Notes: a model not told the origin generated them from the letters alone. Counted from the first letter of the stretch, positions 39,375-47,688 are shown. The stretch: DNA of 64,000 nucleotides from Shinella zoogloeoides (GCF_030733845.1 NZ_CP132311.1:1119501-1183500), one strand, 5' to 3'. A program made the numbers and translations.

Positions 39375-39460
39375 AAAAAGCCCCGCACAATGGCGGGGCA
39401 AACAAACGTCACGCTTGGCTCTCGTGACGCGGGGGGAGTGCTCGCAAATGACAAGCGAGC
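39375..39460 (-). ncRNA. Candidate small RNA (3' part, three hairpins)
   Basis: On the minus strand three stems follow one another: GCTCGC/GCGAGC (39460-39440), CGTCACG/CGTGACG (39429-39407), and a terminator GCCCCGC/GCGGGGC (39399-39380) ending in TTTTT (39379-39375). A CU-rich run (CTCCCCCC, near 39431-39438) lies between the first two. There is no minus-strand protein gene upstream that would need this terminator. The 5' end is unknown and the promoter could not be defined. Confidence 0.5.
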
Positions 39461-39620
39461 GAAGGCACTCTACGACTTTCGTCTAATGCCGGGGAAGGTC
39501 TGCTTTGGCGATTCCGGTACGGTTTTGAAAAGATTCATGGCGCGCCAGGGATCATTGACGGTTGGCGGAACATTCCGTATCGCTGAAACGTTAGGGCGGG
39601 CCAAAGATAGGAGAATGCAT

Positions 39621-39953
39621 ATGTCTATCATCAAAACCGGGCTTGCAGTCGCGCTGCTTGTCAGCGGCGCCACGTTCACCTCTCCCGTCGCGGCGCAGGA
39701 TATTGAACTGCAGATCGGGCCGGACGGCGTTCGACCCATTGTCCGCGACCGTGACCGTGACCGCGACAGGGACCGCGATTTCCGGCGTGGCGGGTGCAGC
39801 CCGCGGGAAGCACGGGCAGCAGCGCGCGATGAAGGATTGCGGCGGCCCGAGGTCGTGCGCGTAACGGACCGCAGCGTCACCGTCGAAGGCTTCACGCCGG
39901 ACGGGATCGACCGTATCCGCTTCGCCAACCGCCGGGGTTGCCCGATCATCTGA
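39621..39953 (+). CDS. Exported protein with Arg-Asp repeat
   Basis: 110 aa. The second of two close ATGs (39615, 39621) is preferred since it is spaced correctly from GGAG at 39609. A Sec signal peptide ends near V-A-A-Q (about residue 25). Then comes a run of Arg-Asp dipeptides (R-D-R-D..., about residues 43-52, encoded by GACCGTGACCG-type repeats) and a compact C-terminal domain with two cysteines (G-G-C-S and R-G-C-P). It is a small periplasmic protein of unknown function, like others in rhizobia. It is the last chromosomal gene before the island. Confidence 0.72.
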   Translation: MSIIKTGLAVALLVSGATFTSPVAAQDIELQIGPDGVRPIVRDRDRDRDRDRDFRRGGCSPREARAAARDEGLRRPEVVRVTDRSVTVEGFTPDGIDRIRFANRRGCPII

Positions 39954-40083
39954 CCGCTTATCCGAACCCCGCCGACGGCGGGGTTCTTGCTCCCGGCTTC
40001 GAGAACGTCTCGTCTCGAAAGAACTTTCCGGCCGTCCCTTCCTTTTTCGCGCGACGAGCGAACTTTCCCCTTGCATCCAAATA

Positions 40084-40149
40084 CCCGAGAATATAGAGGT
40101 TTGCGCGGTCCGGAATGTAGCGCAGCCCGGTAGCGCACTTGACTGGGGG
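40084..40149 (+). repeat. Left attachment repeat (attL) of the genomic island
   Basis: Identical over 66 bp to 60148-60213. It contains a putative tRNA promoter (TATAGA at 40092-40097) and the tRNA-Pro 5' half, and ends exactly at the 3' end of the anticodon loop. Confidence 0.92.
40111..40149 (+). pseudogene. Truncated tRNA-Pro 5' half
   Basis: The first 39 bases of a tRNA-Pro (acceptor 5' strand, D-arm, anticodon stem 5' strand and anticodon loop) are intact, then the sequence switches to island DNA next to the integrase gene. It cannot form a tRNA. The full gene is regenerated at 60175-60251. Confidence 0.92.
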
Positions 40150-40155
40150 CGCGGT

Positions 40156-41301
40156 CTACAGAGGCCGAATTTCTCTTTTATTTTCAGAGCTTGCAACAAC
40201 ATCCTGTATCCCCGTGGGGGTTTTGGTGGGACTTGCAGCATCCATTGCCGCCGCCAAGTCGGCCATTACCGCGTGCGCGTATTTCGCCGTGGTCGCGACA
40301 TCCTCGTGACCGAGCATCTGTTGAACCACCCGGATATTCGATTTACGTAACGTCCGTGTCGCCATCGTATGGCGCGTGTCGTGGAAACGGAAGTCCACCA
40401 CGCCCGCTTTCGGAACTGCGCGCCGGAAGGCAGTCTTCAGGCCCGCTTCCGTCAGCGGATAGCGCTTGCCTCTCACGAGACCCTTCCGCTTGTCGGTGCG
40501 GGACGCCACATAGGTGAATACATGGCTTTCGTTATGTCCGATACAGTCCTCAATGATCTGGCGAAGGCGGGGGATCAACGGCAAGGTACGTGACTTGTCT
40601 CCTTTGCCGGTAACGGTGAAACGCCCGCCGTCGAGGTCCACATGTTCCCACCGCAGGCCGAGGATTTCCATGCGTCGGCACCCGCTGGCGAAAGCGAAGG
40701 CGGCAGCGGCATCGTAGCCTCTGGCAAGCTTGTCTTGAATGGCGTTCTCTTCCCGCTTACTTGCTTCGCGGATGCGCTCCTTCGGCTCCTTCAGCATATG
40801 CTGCGACCACTGGACATCAGCCACGAGAGCCTTCCAGATACGACGAGCGCGGTTGAGGATATGCCGGAGTGGTTGGGTAACAGTACGGTTGACGGTGCCG
40901 TTTGAGACACGGCCTGTTTCCTTGTCGGTAACGTTGTACCGCACTTCCGTGCGGCGCTCAGCGACGAGTTGGGCGACCGTATCGTCGCCGATGTCATGCA
41001 GAAACGTCGCTGGCCCGATTTTGTCCTGAAGCCATTCGAGGCTTCGCAGGCTGGTTTCCGCATTGGCGTGATACTGGGCAATTTCGTTCCAGTAGCGCGT
41101 TGCCGCCCGTCCGAAAGTCATATACTCGCTGTTGGTCGCCTTCGCTTGGCGAAGTTGGTTCTGAACCTTTTCGCGGACGCTCTTCTCTACCTTTTCGGCG
41201 TCGCGTTTCGCAGATTTTCCCGTATCGCCTGAGTATCGAGCGCCTCCACACTGGAAGTCATACGAATAGGTTTCCCTACCGGGGCGCTTGTAGACGGACA
41301 T
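40156..41301 (-). CDS. Tyrosine recombinase (island integrase)
   Basis: 381 aa. The N-terminal arm-binding part starts M-S-V-Y-K-R-P-G (typical for this integrase group), then a core-binding domain and the catalytic domain with Arg in G-C-R-R-M-E-I-L-G-L, H-D-T-R-H (near 306-310), L-G-H-E-D-V-A-T-T-A-K-Y-A-H with the nucleophile Tyr (near 341). It recombines the tRNA-Pro attachment site to insert or excise the island. It ends 6 bp from attL, the normal place for a P4-type integrase, and its start overlaps the preceding HTH gene by 115 bp. Confidence 0.95.
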   Translation of the reverse strand: MSVYKRPGRETYSYDFQCGGARYSGDTGKSAKRDAEKVEKSVREKVQNQLRQAKATNSEYMTFGRAATRYWNEIAQYHANAETSLRSLEWLQDKIGPATFLHDIGDDTVAQLVAERRTEVRYNVTDKETGRVSNGTVNRTVTQPLRHILNRARRIWKALVADVQWSQHMLKEPKERIREASKREENAIQDKLARGYDAAAAFAFASGCRRMEILGLRWEHVDLDGGRFTVTGKGDKSRTLPLIPRLRQIIEDCIGHNESHVFTYVASRTDKRKGLVRGKRYPLTEAGLKTAFRRAVPKAGVVDFRFHDTRHTMATRTLRKSNIRVVQQMLGHEDVATTAKYAHAVMADLAAAMDAASPTKTPTGIQDVVASSENKREIRPL

Positions 41302-41909
41302 TTCGCCACTCTCCTGCGAGCCTTGAACGTGGCAATGCTTTCGGGTTCGAACCGCATCTGAGGTTTGGCCTGTCCGTTGCCGACATTGATGAACGGGAGA
41401 TCGCCAGCGTTGGCGAGGTTACGGACCTGATGCACCGAGATGCGCAGTTCATTGGCGACATCTTCCGGGGTGAGCAGAGCGCTAGCAGAGGGTGTAGCGG
41501 TTCGACTTGCCACCCCATCACCCCGGATGAAGGCCATCACGTCCGTCGCCACGAAAACCTGTTCCCCATCGGCACGTGTAAGGCGACGCAGACGAGAATG
41601 CGGAATTTCCACGACCTCCGCCACGGTTATGCCGAGCAAATGCGCGACATGCGTTGTGAACAGAAAGGGTGCGTTCGGCACGGGATAGAGATGCGGTAAA
41701 GCCCGCATGTCATGTTCTATCGATTGCCGGAGCCACTCGATGCGGGGCAAGCGTCGTCCTTGTTGGGGATCACCTTCGACAGATGTGTTCGAAACGAAAG
41801 ATTGCATATAGGCGGCGCTCGATAATATCGGTCCGCCAGCCGCCCGGTTACGAGCGCCGTTAAAGCCGGACAGCCGGCAGACCGAGGATGTGAATGCTGT
41901 TTCCAGCAC
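41187..41909 (-). CDS. Helix-turn-helix protein, possible excisionase/regulator
   Basis: 240 aa at the longest (an internal ATG at 41807 is a shorter alternative). The C-terminal third has an excisionase-like winged HTH: L-L-T-P-E-D-V-A-N-E-L-R-I-S-V-H-Q-V-R-N-L-A, followed by N-V-G-N-G...R-F-E-P-E-S-I-A-T-F. The N-terminal half looks like a separate small domain. The last 115 bp overlap the integrase in another frame, so the two are translationally linked. It is plausibly the recombination directionality factor or repressor of the island (inference). Confidence 0.75.
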   Translation of the reverse strand: MLETAFTSSVCRLSGFNGARNRAAGGPILSSAAYMQSFVSNTSVEGDPQQGRRLPRIEWLRQSIEHDMRALPHLYPVPNAPFLFTTHVAHLLGITVAEVVEIPHSRLRRLTRADGEQVFVATDVMAFIRGDGVASRTATPSASALLTPEDVANELRISVHQVRNLANAGDLPFINVGNGQAKPQMRFEPESIATFKARRRVAKCPSTSAPVGKPIRMTSSVEALDTQAIRENLRNATPKR

Positions 41910-42213
41910 AGTGAAATTGCCACGGAACGGGACGAAAAATCAAGCAGAAATCAGTCTAAGTTATTGTTTTTATTGTGATAGATATAAGATTTCGGCATCC
42001 GCCAAACCGTGCAATATGTTGCAAAATTCGCCTTCGGACATAGAGGGAGGCATGTTTCTGCTCAGGCAATGGACACTACTGCACACAGGTAGTTGACGGC
42101 TCCAATCGCCACGCAGGCCGAAACAAGGGAAAGGAAGTGGAAAAGCGTACGGCTTCTACATAGAAGATTTTGGCCCCCGCCTTTTTAGAAACCTCCTTCA
42201 AGGCAGACACGAC
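41910..42213. other. Divergent intergenic region
   Basis: 304 bp between the HTH gene (minus) and the unknown 449-aa gene (plus). It is AT-rich around 41940-42000, suggesting promoters, and contains one copy of the recurring palindrome at 42010-42023. No supported gene. Confidence 0.5.
42010..42023. repeat. Recurring island palindrome TGCAAC-N-GTTGCA, copy 1
   Basis: TGCAAT-AT-GTTGCA, one mismatch to the perfect palindrome. Other copies lie inside genes at 42936-42948, 45164-45177 and 50662-50674, and in non-coding DNA at 43587 and 58887. It is placed in the divergent promoter region, a position expected for an operator. Confidence 0.55.
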
Positions 42214-43563
42214 ATGACCGATCTGATCGACAGGCTTATCTCCGGCCTTACGGTGACGGAGAACGATGCCAAGCAGGACCGCATTCAACTGAAGTTCAAG
42301 CGCTGGACCTTTCAGGGCAATATGTTGCAGTTCGGGAGGTTCAGCACACGCCTGTCCCGCACGTTCGATGTGGATGGCGTGCAACGGCGTATATTCAATA
42401 AACGTCAGGGAGAGGAACGCCGCGCCATATGGCCGATTACAGGCGGCACCGGCAGCAGGCGCTATGTGACCCCACCGGGAGTACCGCTCTTCTCCGGGCG
42501 GCTAAGGGGGTATCAGCAGCAGTCCGGGCCGGATCAGCCGATCAAGACATGGCACTTGATCGCCGAACTTTCCCTTAACCCGACCCGCACCGTGCTCCAT
42601 GAGCGCGATCTGCTTTTGCTGGCGACGCTCGAAAGGGATATGAAGCTCGCCATCCCTGCTCCTCTCTTCGCTGGGACGACACCCGCGTTGGGCACGACAC
42701 TGCCTTTCATCAGCGGCGACAATTTCGAACGAGGTTCACGGCTTCACAGATTGGCATTCCGGCAACCGAACTGGGGGATCAACGTTGAGCGGTATTGGAA
42801 AGGTGTCGTGGACCTATTCGACACGACGCTTGCAGCCGCAGCCGATCATGCTGGCGGGGCGATCTACCAGGTCGGTCAGAAGCTCACCCTCCAGACCATG
42901 GAAACCTACTGGGAGTTTGCCGACCCCGATCCGATTGCAACAGTTGCAGCGCTTGAGCGTCCATTCCGCTCTCTCGGTTCGAAGTCTTCCGTGGAATGGT
43001 ACACGTTCCCGGAGGCAGCAAGGGCAACGTTACGCAACCGGGGTGTAATCATCGCCGATGACGACAACGCTCCCGTCATCAAGGTTCACGTGGCCAAGGG
43101 CACGCAGATCAAGGCCTACGCCAAGACCGCTGCGAGCATTCGTTTCGAGGTGACGCATACGCAGGGATCGGCGGACATCGGCGCATATACCGCGACGGAT
43201 ATGGACGGGTTATTCCGGTGGATACACCGAACGACGGCCGGATCGACAATACGCCTGAATGCGCTTCTCGACCAGTTAGGACGTGCGCTGTCCCCAGCAT
43301 CCAAGCGTCAATACCAGCCGCAACGCCTCCTGTACGACCTCTATGAGGTCTATCACGACTGGCCTTTGGCGCTGCGAACCTTCGGTATACTCATCAACGC
43401 GGGAAAGATCGAAGCAAGGCAGAACTCACCACTGGGAGACGACGTAGAAAGGCTCGTTCGGAAAAAGATCATCCACCGCGTTTCTCCCCCACACTCCAAC
43501 GTGCGGATTTTTACTGTCACCGAGCGTTACAAAGATGCGCTCGCAGCTCTACAGGGTGGTTAA
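42214..43563 (+). CDS. Unknown 449-aa island protein
   Basis: No family recognised. No signal peptide or membrane segments, basic overall. It is a mixed alpha/beta protein with aromatic-rich strands up to about residue 300. The stretch G-T-Q-I-K-A-Y-A-K-T..I-R-F-E-V-T-H (around residue 295) resembles the tyrosine-containing segment of some phage and plasmid rolling-circle replication initiators, and the last 100 residues look like a winged helix. A DNA-handling or replication role for the island is therefore possible, but this is only a resemblance. It is followed by the palindrome at 43587. Confidence 0.6.
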   Translation: MTDLIDRLISGLTVTENDAKQDRIQLKFKRWTFQGNMLQFGRFSTRLSRTFDVDGVQRRIFNKRQGEERRAIWPITGGTGSRRYVTPPGVPLFSGRLRGYQQQSGPDQPIKTWHLIAELSLNPTRTVLHERDLLLLATLERDMKLAIPAPLFAGTTPALGTTLPFISGDNFERGSRLHRLAFRQPNWGINVERYWKGVVDLFDTTLAAAADHAGGAIYQVGQKLTLQTMETYWEFADPDPIATVAALERPFRSLGSKSSVEWYTFPEAARATLRNRGVIIADDDNAPVIKVHVAKGTQIKAYAKTAASIRFEVTHTQGSADIGAYTATDMDGLFRWIHRTTAGSTIRLNALLDQLGRALSPASKRQYQPQRLLYDLYEVYHDWPLALRTFGILINAGKIEARQNSPLGDDVERLVRKKIIHRVSPPHSNVRIFTVTERYKDALAALQGG

Positions 43564-43586
43564 TTTCTCTGTCGGACTAAAGGCAT

Positions 43587-43600
43587 TGAAACATGTTGCA
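43587..43600. repeat. Recurring island palindrome, copy 3
   Basis: TGAAAC-AT-GTTGCA, one mismatch to the palindrome. It lies 24 bp after the stop of the 449-aa gene in non-coding DNA. Confidence 0.5.
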
Positions 43601-43740
43601 AGGCCAAGGAGATAACAATCAGTCGACGGGAAAATGTCATAAGTCCACCATCTCGCAACTAGAGGCTTCCTTATGGCGCGGCGGACTTGTACGCCGCGCC
43701 CAAGCCGCGAGATGGTGGACCGTATCGCGTTCCCGGCGAC

Positions 43741-44108
43741 TTAGAGCTTTGCGCGTACCCTTTTGATGGTGCCCTCCGGCTGGGGCCTGCGCACTTCCTT
43801 GAAGCCTGCGCCGGGACCGAGGATGATGGTGTTCGGCCCTTCGAAGCCGATGCAGGTGTCATAAGGTTTTAAATCGTTGTTCAGGGTCAGCAGGCTGCAA
43901 TAGAGCGGACGTCCGTCTTTGCCCCGTCGATCTGCAATGAACCGGCGACCGCCGCAAAGACATATTGATTGAAGGCATGATCCTGTACGACGGTCGCCCG
44001 CGTAAACTCTATGGCGTCATAGCCTTCAGAGCTGGGCGTGATCGGATCAACCGAGACGCAGGCGGTGAGGGGTGCTAGGCAAGCAGCAAGGGTTGCAATT
44101 TTCCGCAT
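43741..44108 (-). pseudogene. Frameshifted small lipoprotein gene
   Basis: From the ATG at 44106-44108 the reading frame gives a lipoprotein signal (lipobox L-T-A-C) and about 73 codons, then stops at 43887. In another frame the same DNA continues without a break as F-I-A-D-R-R-G-K-D-G-R-P-L-Y-C-S-L-L-T-L and runs on to a TAA at 43741-43743. The switch point is near GTCTTTGCGGCGGTCGCC (about 43957-43974); the loss of one G there would explain it. The original protein was probably about 121 aa. It is coupled to the preceding decayed gene through an overlapping TGATG. Confidence 0.7.
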
Positions 44109-44848
44109 CAGAGCAATCCTTTGTCATGGCATACAGTTAGGATGGCAATTTTTTCAGTCTCAGACCCGGCAATGCCAACGACGGCGAAAAACGTCTTCGG
44201 ACCTTCGCCGACCAGCATGCCGCTGTAGGGCTGATCGCCGGTGTAGCCGCCGTAGCTATTCTTGGCATTCAAGGAGCCGCAGACCTACACGAAACTGTCA
44301 GGGTCTTTCATCGCTACCGCTCCGCCAAAGATCGCGCTTACCGGGTCTTTCAGTCGTGCTCGCACGCCGTCGACGATTGCGGCCCGCTCGACCTCGGAAA
44401 GGGTGTATTGTCCGCTCCCGCTCGGCACATCGGCAGGCTCCACGTCAAAGCTTACCTGCGCGCCCTTGCCAGCGGCTGCGCCGCATCCCATATCGGCGCT
44501 TCCCTCTCCGAGACGAAAGCCACATTCCATCACCATGGATCGGATGTCGTCTGCATCGGGTTCGGAACTGGAACGCGGCAGCTTTGCGGCCGTCGCTTTG
44601 CATTGGACTTCCGCCTGATCCAGAGAGGCTTCAATGGTCATGCGCTTCGGCGTTTCGGCAACCACACCTTCAAGGCAGACAATAAAGTCGAGCACGGCCC
44701 AGTTCTTCGAACTTGTGACGTAACCAGCATCTTGGCGATCATAAGCAAAGCCAGAGCCGAGAGACGCCATATAGAGCGCGAGTGCCGCGAGGGCGGTATA
44801 TGAGCGCCGTCCCGTGCTTGTATCCCATCGCCGTTCTGATGCGTGCAT
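44108..44848 (-). pseudogene. Exported protein gene with an in-frame nonsense codon
   Basis: The frame starts at the ATG 44846-44848 (a hydrophobic signal-like segment near residues 17-33), and meets TAG at 44285-44287. After it the same frame goes on for 58 codons (V-C-G-S-L-N-A-K-N-S-Y-G-G-Y-T-G, then ...G-M-L-V-G) to TGA at 44108-44110. The downstream part is the conserved C-terminal half of a family of exported phage/island proteins (R-L-K-D-P-x-S-A-x-F then V-C-G-x-x-N-A-K-N-S), so the TAG (expected Tyr) truncates the domain. Either it is decayed or the stop is read through. Confidence 0.75.
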
Positions 44849-44849
44849 T

Positions 44850-45302
44850 TTAGACCTGTGGGTGCTGGTAAATCTGGTGGTGGGGGATGATGACACCTTC
44901 CGGCAGAGGGACACGGGCGAAGATATCAGCTATTTCCGGACCGTGCGTGGCCCGTAGCTCGCCCGCGAGGTCAACGGGAACCAGAGACAGTCGGGCGAAC
45001 CATTCCTCGCCCGTGACCGCGTATCGGTCCACAATCCGCCGCCATGCATCGGGCTTGTTGAACCGCTGATGCAAAACCATATGGATCGAATGGTTGAGGG
45101 TGTACGGCTCCCAACTATAATAGCTTTCCGAGTGCAATCTCAGCATGGTCGTACTGCCTGAAATGCAACAAGTTGCACCACGCTCCGCCCAGCTATTGTC
45201 GATCCGCCACATGATCAATTGCCAGCCGCGAACCCGTTCCACATGCGTGAAGCCGTTGTAAACTGGAAGCTCTCCCCATGGCCATTTTCGCAGCCCCTTC
45301 AT
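44850..45302 (-). CDS. HNH-like protein with partly lost zinc ligands
   Basis: 150 aa. The ATG (45300-45302) overlaps the stop of the PD-(D/E)XK gene (ATGA). Around residues 45-81 it has C-C-I-S-G-S...H-S-E-S-Y-Y, then H-S-I-H-M-V-L-H-Q-R-F. This matches the pattern of small HNH-type proteins (C-x-I-C-G-S..H-x-E-x-Y..C-x-x-C-H-x-x-L-H-x-R-F), but the second cysteine pair is replaced by N-H/S-I, so classical zinc binding is doubtful. It may still be a nuclease, or a derived binding protein. It belongs to the minus-strand operon starting at 47019. Confidence 0.6.
   Translation of the reverse strand: MKGLRKWPWGELPVYNGFTHVERVRGWQLIMWRIDNSWAERGATCCISGSTTMLRLHSESYYSWEPYTLNHSIHMVLHQRFNKPDAWRRIVDRYAVTGEEWFARLSLVPVDLAGELRATHGPEIADIFARVPLPEGVIIPHHQIYQHPQV
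45164..45177. repeat. Recurring island palindrome, copy 4 (coding)
   Basis: Perfect TGCAAC-AA-GTTGCA within the HNH-like gene. Confidence 0.5.
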
Positions 45303-46396
45303 GAGGGTATGCCTCCCATTGTCACGACGTTGGCCGCTGACGCGAACGAAGCCGATAGAGCGACCATGACGCCCTCGACCTGAGCCGCGAGCGCTGCGAC
45401 AATCTCCGGCTTCTCCGCTCCCGGAGTGATGATCAGCGGGATTAGGATGCGACGCGGGCTCTCTATAACAGTGGTCCAACGGGACTCGCTTACCGCCTCT
45501 CGCCGGAGGAAGGAGATCACCTCTGGCGGCGCGTATTGGTCGAAGCGCAGCCAGATCGGCGAGTGCTTGTGCGCAAGCCAAGCCGTGCAGTCAAAGCCGA
45601 GATAGAACACAGTCTCTCCGGAGCGCAGATAGCGCCCGAAATAGCCGTGCCCTCCGCCTGCCTGTAGTCCTTTGCGGTCACAAAGACCGGAGCCGACAAG
45701 CTCTTCGCCGAGATCGTTGACGAGATCGCAGAATTGCAGGTAGCGGCGCGGTGCGTCGATGCCGGTCAGTTCCTCGTCCCGCAGCGGCAGGAAGGCGTTG
45801 CTATCCATCCGCTCGCAAAGGCCCTGAAGCTGGCGAACGTCTTCCAGCCGTTCCGTTTCGCGTGCTGCATCCATCTCCCGGACGATAGCGGCGAGCACGG
45901 TCCGCCAACTGGTGAGAACGAAATGATGGCCGTTGCCAAAGGTCGCACACCATAGTTCCGGCTGCACCTCGCGCCGAGGCGAAACGGCATATTCCCCGCC
46001 CTTCAGCCGCCGCGTAAGCTCCGCCCAGAGCGAAGCCATCCGCGCCGCAGGTATGATGAAGAGAAGCACTGCCGGCCGATCTACGGAAAGCCGAGCGGCA
46101 TAGGTCAAAGGCTGGTGCTGGGTCAGCCCGGCGTGGAATTTTGTTTCGGCAACGACGTAGCGCTGAAGATCGCCGCCGTATCCCTCGACGTCGGGCCTAC
46201 CATCGTCCTCGGCGACGGCTTGGGTCGCGAACGATAGATCGGCAGGCAGTTTCAGCCCTCCGGCTTCGGCGATACCCCTGAATGCCGCCCGCGCTGCCGG
46301 AGAGCGTTGCAGGATGAAGCCCAAGGCCTCAATCGCGATGTTCTCGGGCGATGGCGCGAACCTCGTCGCAAGGTGTGCGAAGAGCGTTTCCGTCAT
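45299..46396 (-). CDS. PD-(D/E)XK nuclease superfamily protein
   Basis: 365 aa. The restriction-endonuclease core can be followed residue by residue: Glu23 in an N-terminal helix, Asp69 (R-P-D-V), E84-T-K86 in the strand V-V-A-E-T-K-F, and Q95-x3-Y99 in the helix after it, the arrangement of the PDDEXK_4-type family. The C-terminal 220 residues are a separate domain with many aromatic residues. It overlaps both neighbours by four bases (ATGA), with a VasI-like lipoprotein gene upstream and the HNH-like gene downstream. A DNA-cleaving defence or maintenance role is inferred from the fold and place. Confidence 0.78.
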   Translation of the reverse strand: MTETLFAHLATRFAPSPENIAIEALGFILQRSPAARAAFRGIAEAGGLKLPADLSFATQAVAEDDGRPDVEGYGGDLQRYVVAETKFHAGLTQHQPLTYAARLSVDRPAVLLFIIPAARMASLWAELTRRLKGGEYAVSPRREVQPELWCATFGNGHHFVLTSWRTVLAAIVREMDAARETERLEDVRQLQGLCERMDSNAFLPLRDEELTGIDAPRRYLQFCDLVNDLGEELVGSGLCDRKGLQAGGGHGYFGRYLRSGETVFYLGFDCTAWLAHKHSPIWLRFDQYAPPEVISFLRREAVSESRWTTVIESPRRILIPLIITPGAEKPEIVAALAAQVEGVMVALSASFASAANVVTMGGIPS

Positions 46397-47019
46397 TTGC
46401 TAGCCGCGCCACCCGGCTTGCCGTCACCGTTCAAGAACCAATCGCACTCTGGGCTGTTGGCTTTCAGAACCTCCGTAAGGCCCGTCGTGTCGAAGACGGC
46501 CGTTTTTGGCATTTCTTTATATGGTTGTGTCTCAAGCACGAGGCGATTGGATGCTCGCACCTCGTTAACGAACTCACGCGGCATCGTAGTGCGTGTGATT
46601 TTGGGATCGGCTAGGATTTCCCACATATCCGATGAAGGCTGAGCATTTCCGACCCGGTATACGATGGGTTGATACTTTTCGGCCCCGATTTTCTCGCCGC
46701 TGAGATAGTCCTGCCAGATCGCTGCGACAGCGGAAGACCTTTCGTTACAAAGCACGCCGAAGACGACCCCACTATCTTCAGCGGTGAGAACAATGCTGAC
46801 GTCTATCTCGTCCGAAATAGGGTCGGTGCTTTTGGTCACTTCCCATTTGCCGAAGTTTGGCGGGGCCACGTTCGACGTGTCCGATGAGGTCGTCGCCCGC
46901 TCCTCATTCGCCGATTGGCTGTCGCCAGCTTCACATGCTGTCAACGTTCCGGCCAGAATGCCACAAACGAGCGCCCGAGCAGCCGTCGCGCGCAAATCTC
47001 CGATACCGGTAAAAAACAT
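46393..47019 (-). CDS. VasI-like lipoprotein
   Basis: 208 aa from an ATG at 47017-47019. The N-terminal hydrophobic segment ends in a lipobox (L-T-A-C), so it is probably exported. The rest, G-K-W-E-V-T-K-S-T-D-P-I-S-D-E, G-V-L-C-N-E-R, W-E-I-L-A-D-P-K and a C-terminal F-D-T-T-G-L..C-D-W-F, follows the pattern of the VasI family, found in type VI clusters and separately in phages and islands. No other type VI genes are here. The open frame extends further upstream but the lipoprotein signal sets the start. It overlaps the nuclease gene by ATGA. Confidence 0.6.
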   Translation of the reverse strand: MFFTGIGDLRATAARALVCGILAGTLTACEAGDSQSANEERATTSSDTSNVAPPNFGKWEVTKSTDPISDEIDVSIVLTAEDSGVVFGVLCNERSSAVAAIWQDYLSGEKIGAEKYQPIVYRVGNAQPSSDMWEILADPKITRTTMPREFVNEVRASNRLVLETQPYKEMPKTAVFDTTGLTEVLKANSPECDWFLNGDGKPGGAASK

Positions 47020-47688
47020 AGTGCCCCACTTGGGGCGGTCGTCGCGGGTTCGTCCCCCGCGAAATGCCCCTTCGATCTCTGGTGATCGGGGAGTTGCAAA
47101 CCGCATGACACGGCCCTGCGGCCTTTAGTTCAGAGAACCTGTTGCATACGCACGCAGGCTCCCCGACCATAAAGGTCGAAGAGTGGTACCATCTCGGCGG
47201 CACCAGCCTAGTCATGTGAGGTTTGCACGCCTCGAAGCGGCACGTACCGCTCTGCATTCTTATTCGCTTGGTTGGCCATGTTTGTCAAAGGGGAAGCTAT
47301 CCGAGGCTTCTCGCAGCCGCAAAACTGAATTGCATCCGAAGAGGCGTAGCTAGGCATTTTACGTTGAGCTGCCTCCTTAAGGCGAGCCCAACAGCGGTAA
47401 GCAAAGGGTATTAGATTTTTTCTCGTCAAGATATTGCCGCTCCCCACTAGACAACACGCTGAGTTGTATACGAAACTTCGCACGGCGGACGATCGCTCAC
47501 GAGAACCGTGATCATACAGAACTAGTCATATGCCGGAACTGGATTTGATCTCGACGCACGGAGCAGGGATAAAAAACATAAGTTCTTGCGGTTCCTCGGG
47601 CGCAAATTAGGCCCGAGGCAAAGCATTGTTACAACTGAGTGGGAATAGGGCTCGAACCCTTCACCAATCTGAACGCACGGATGAACAA
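47020..47688. other. Long non-coding stretch between two divergent operons
   Basis: About 670 bp. It must contain the promoter of the minus-strand VasI-like operon near 47030-47110 and that of the ATPase operon near 47560-47680. A 91-codon minus-strand frame (47208-47483) has no clear ribosome site and Cys-rich, unconserved-looking sequence; I do not call it a gene. A half-copy of the recurring palindrome (AAC-CT-GTTGCA) lies at 47136-47146. The DNA becomes AT-rich from about 47560 on. Confidence 0.5.

Noticed and set aside
39023..39454. 143-codon version of the small SOS-box gene
   Set aside because: The extra N-terminus crosses the LexA box and the hairpins of the candidate sRNA, and a good ribosome binding site precedes the internal GTG at 39241.
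47208..47483. 91-codon minus-strand frame in the large island gap
   Set aside because: No ribosome binding site, Cys-rich irregular sequence, no recognisable domain; left as uncertain non-coding.
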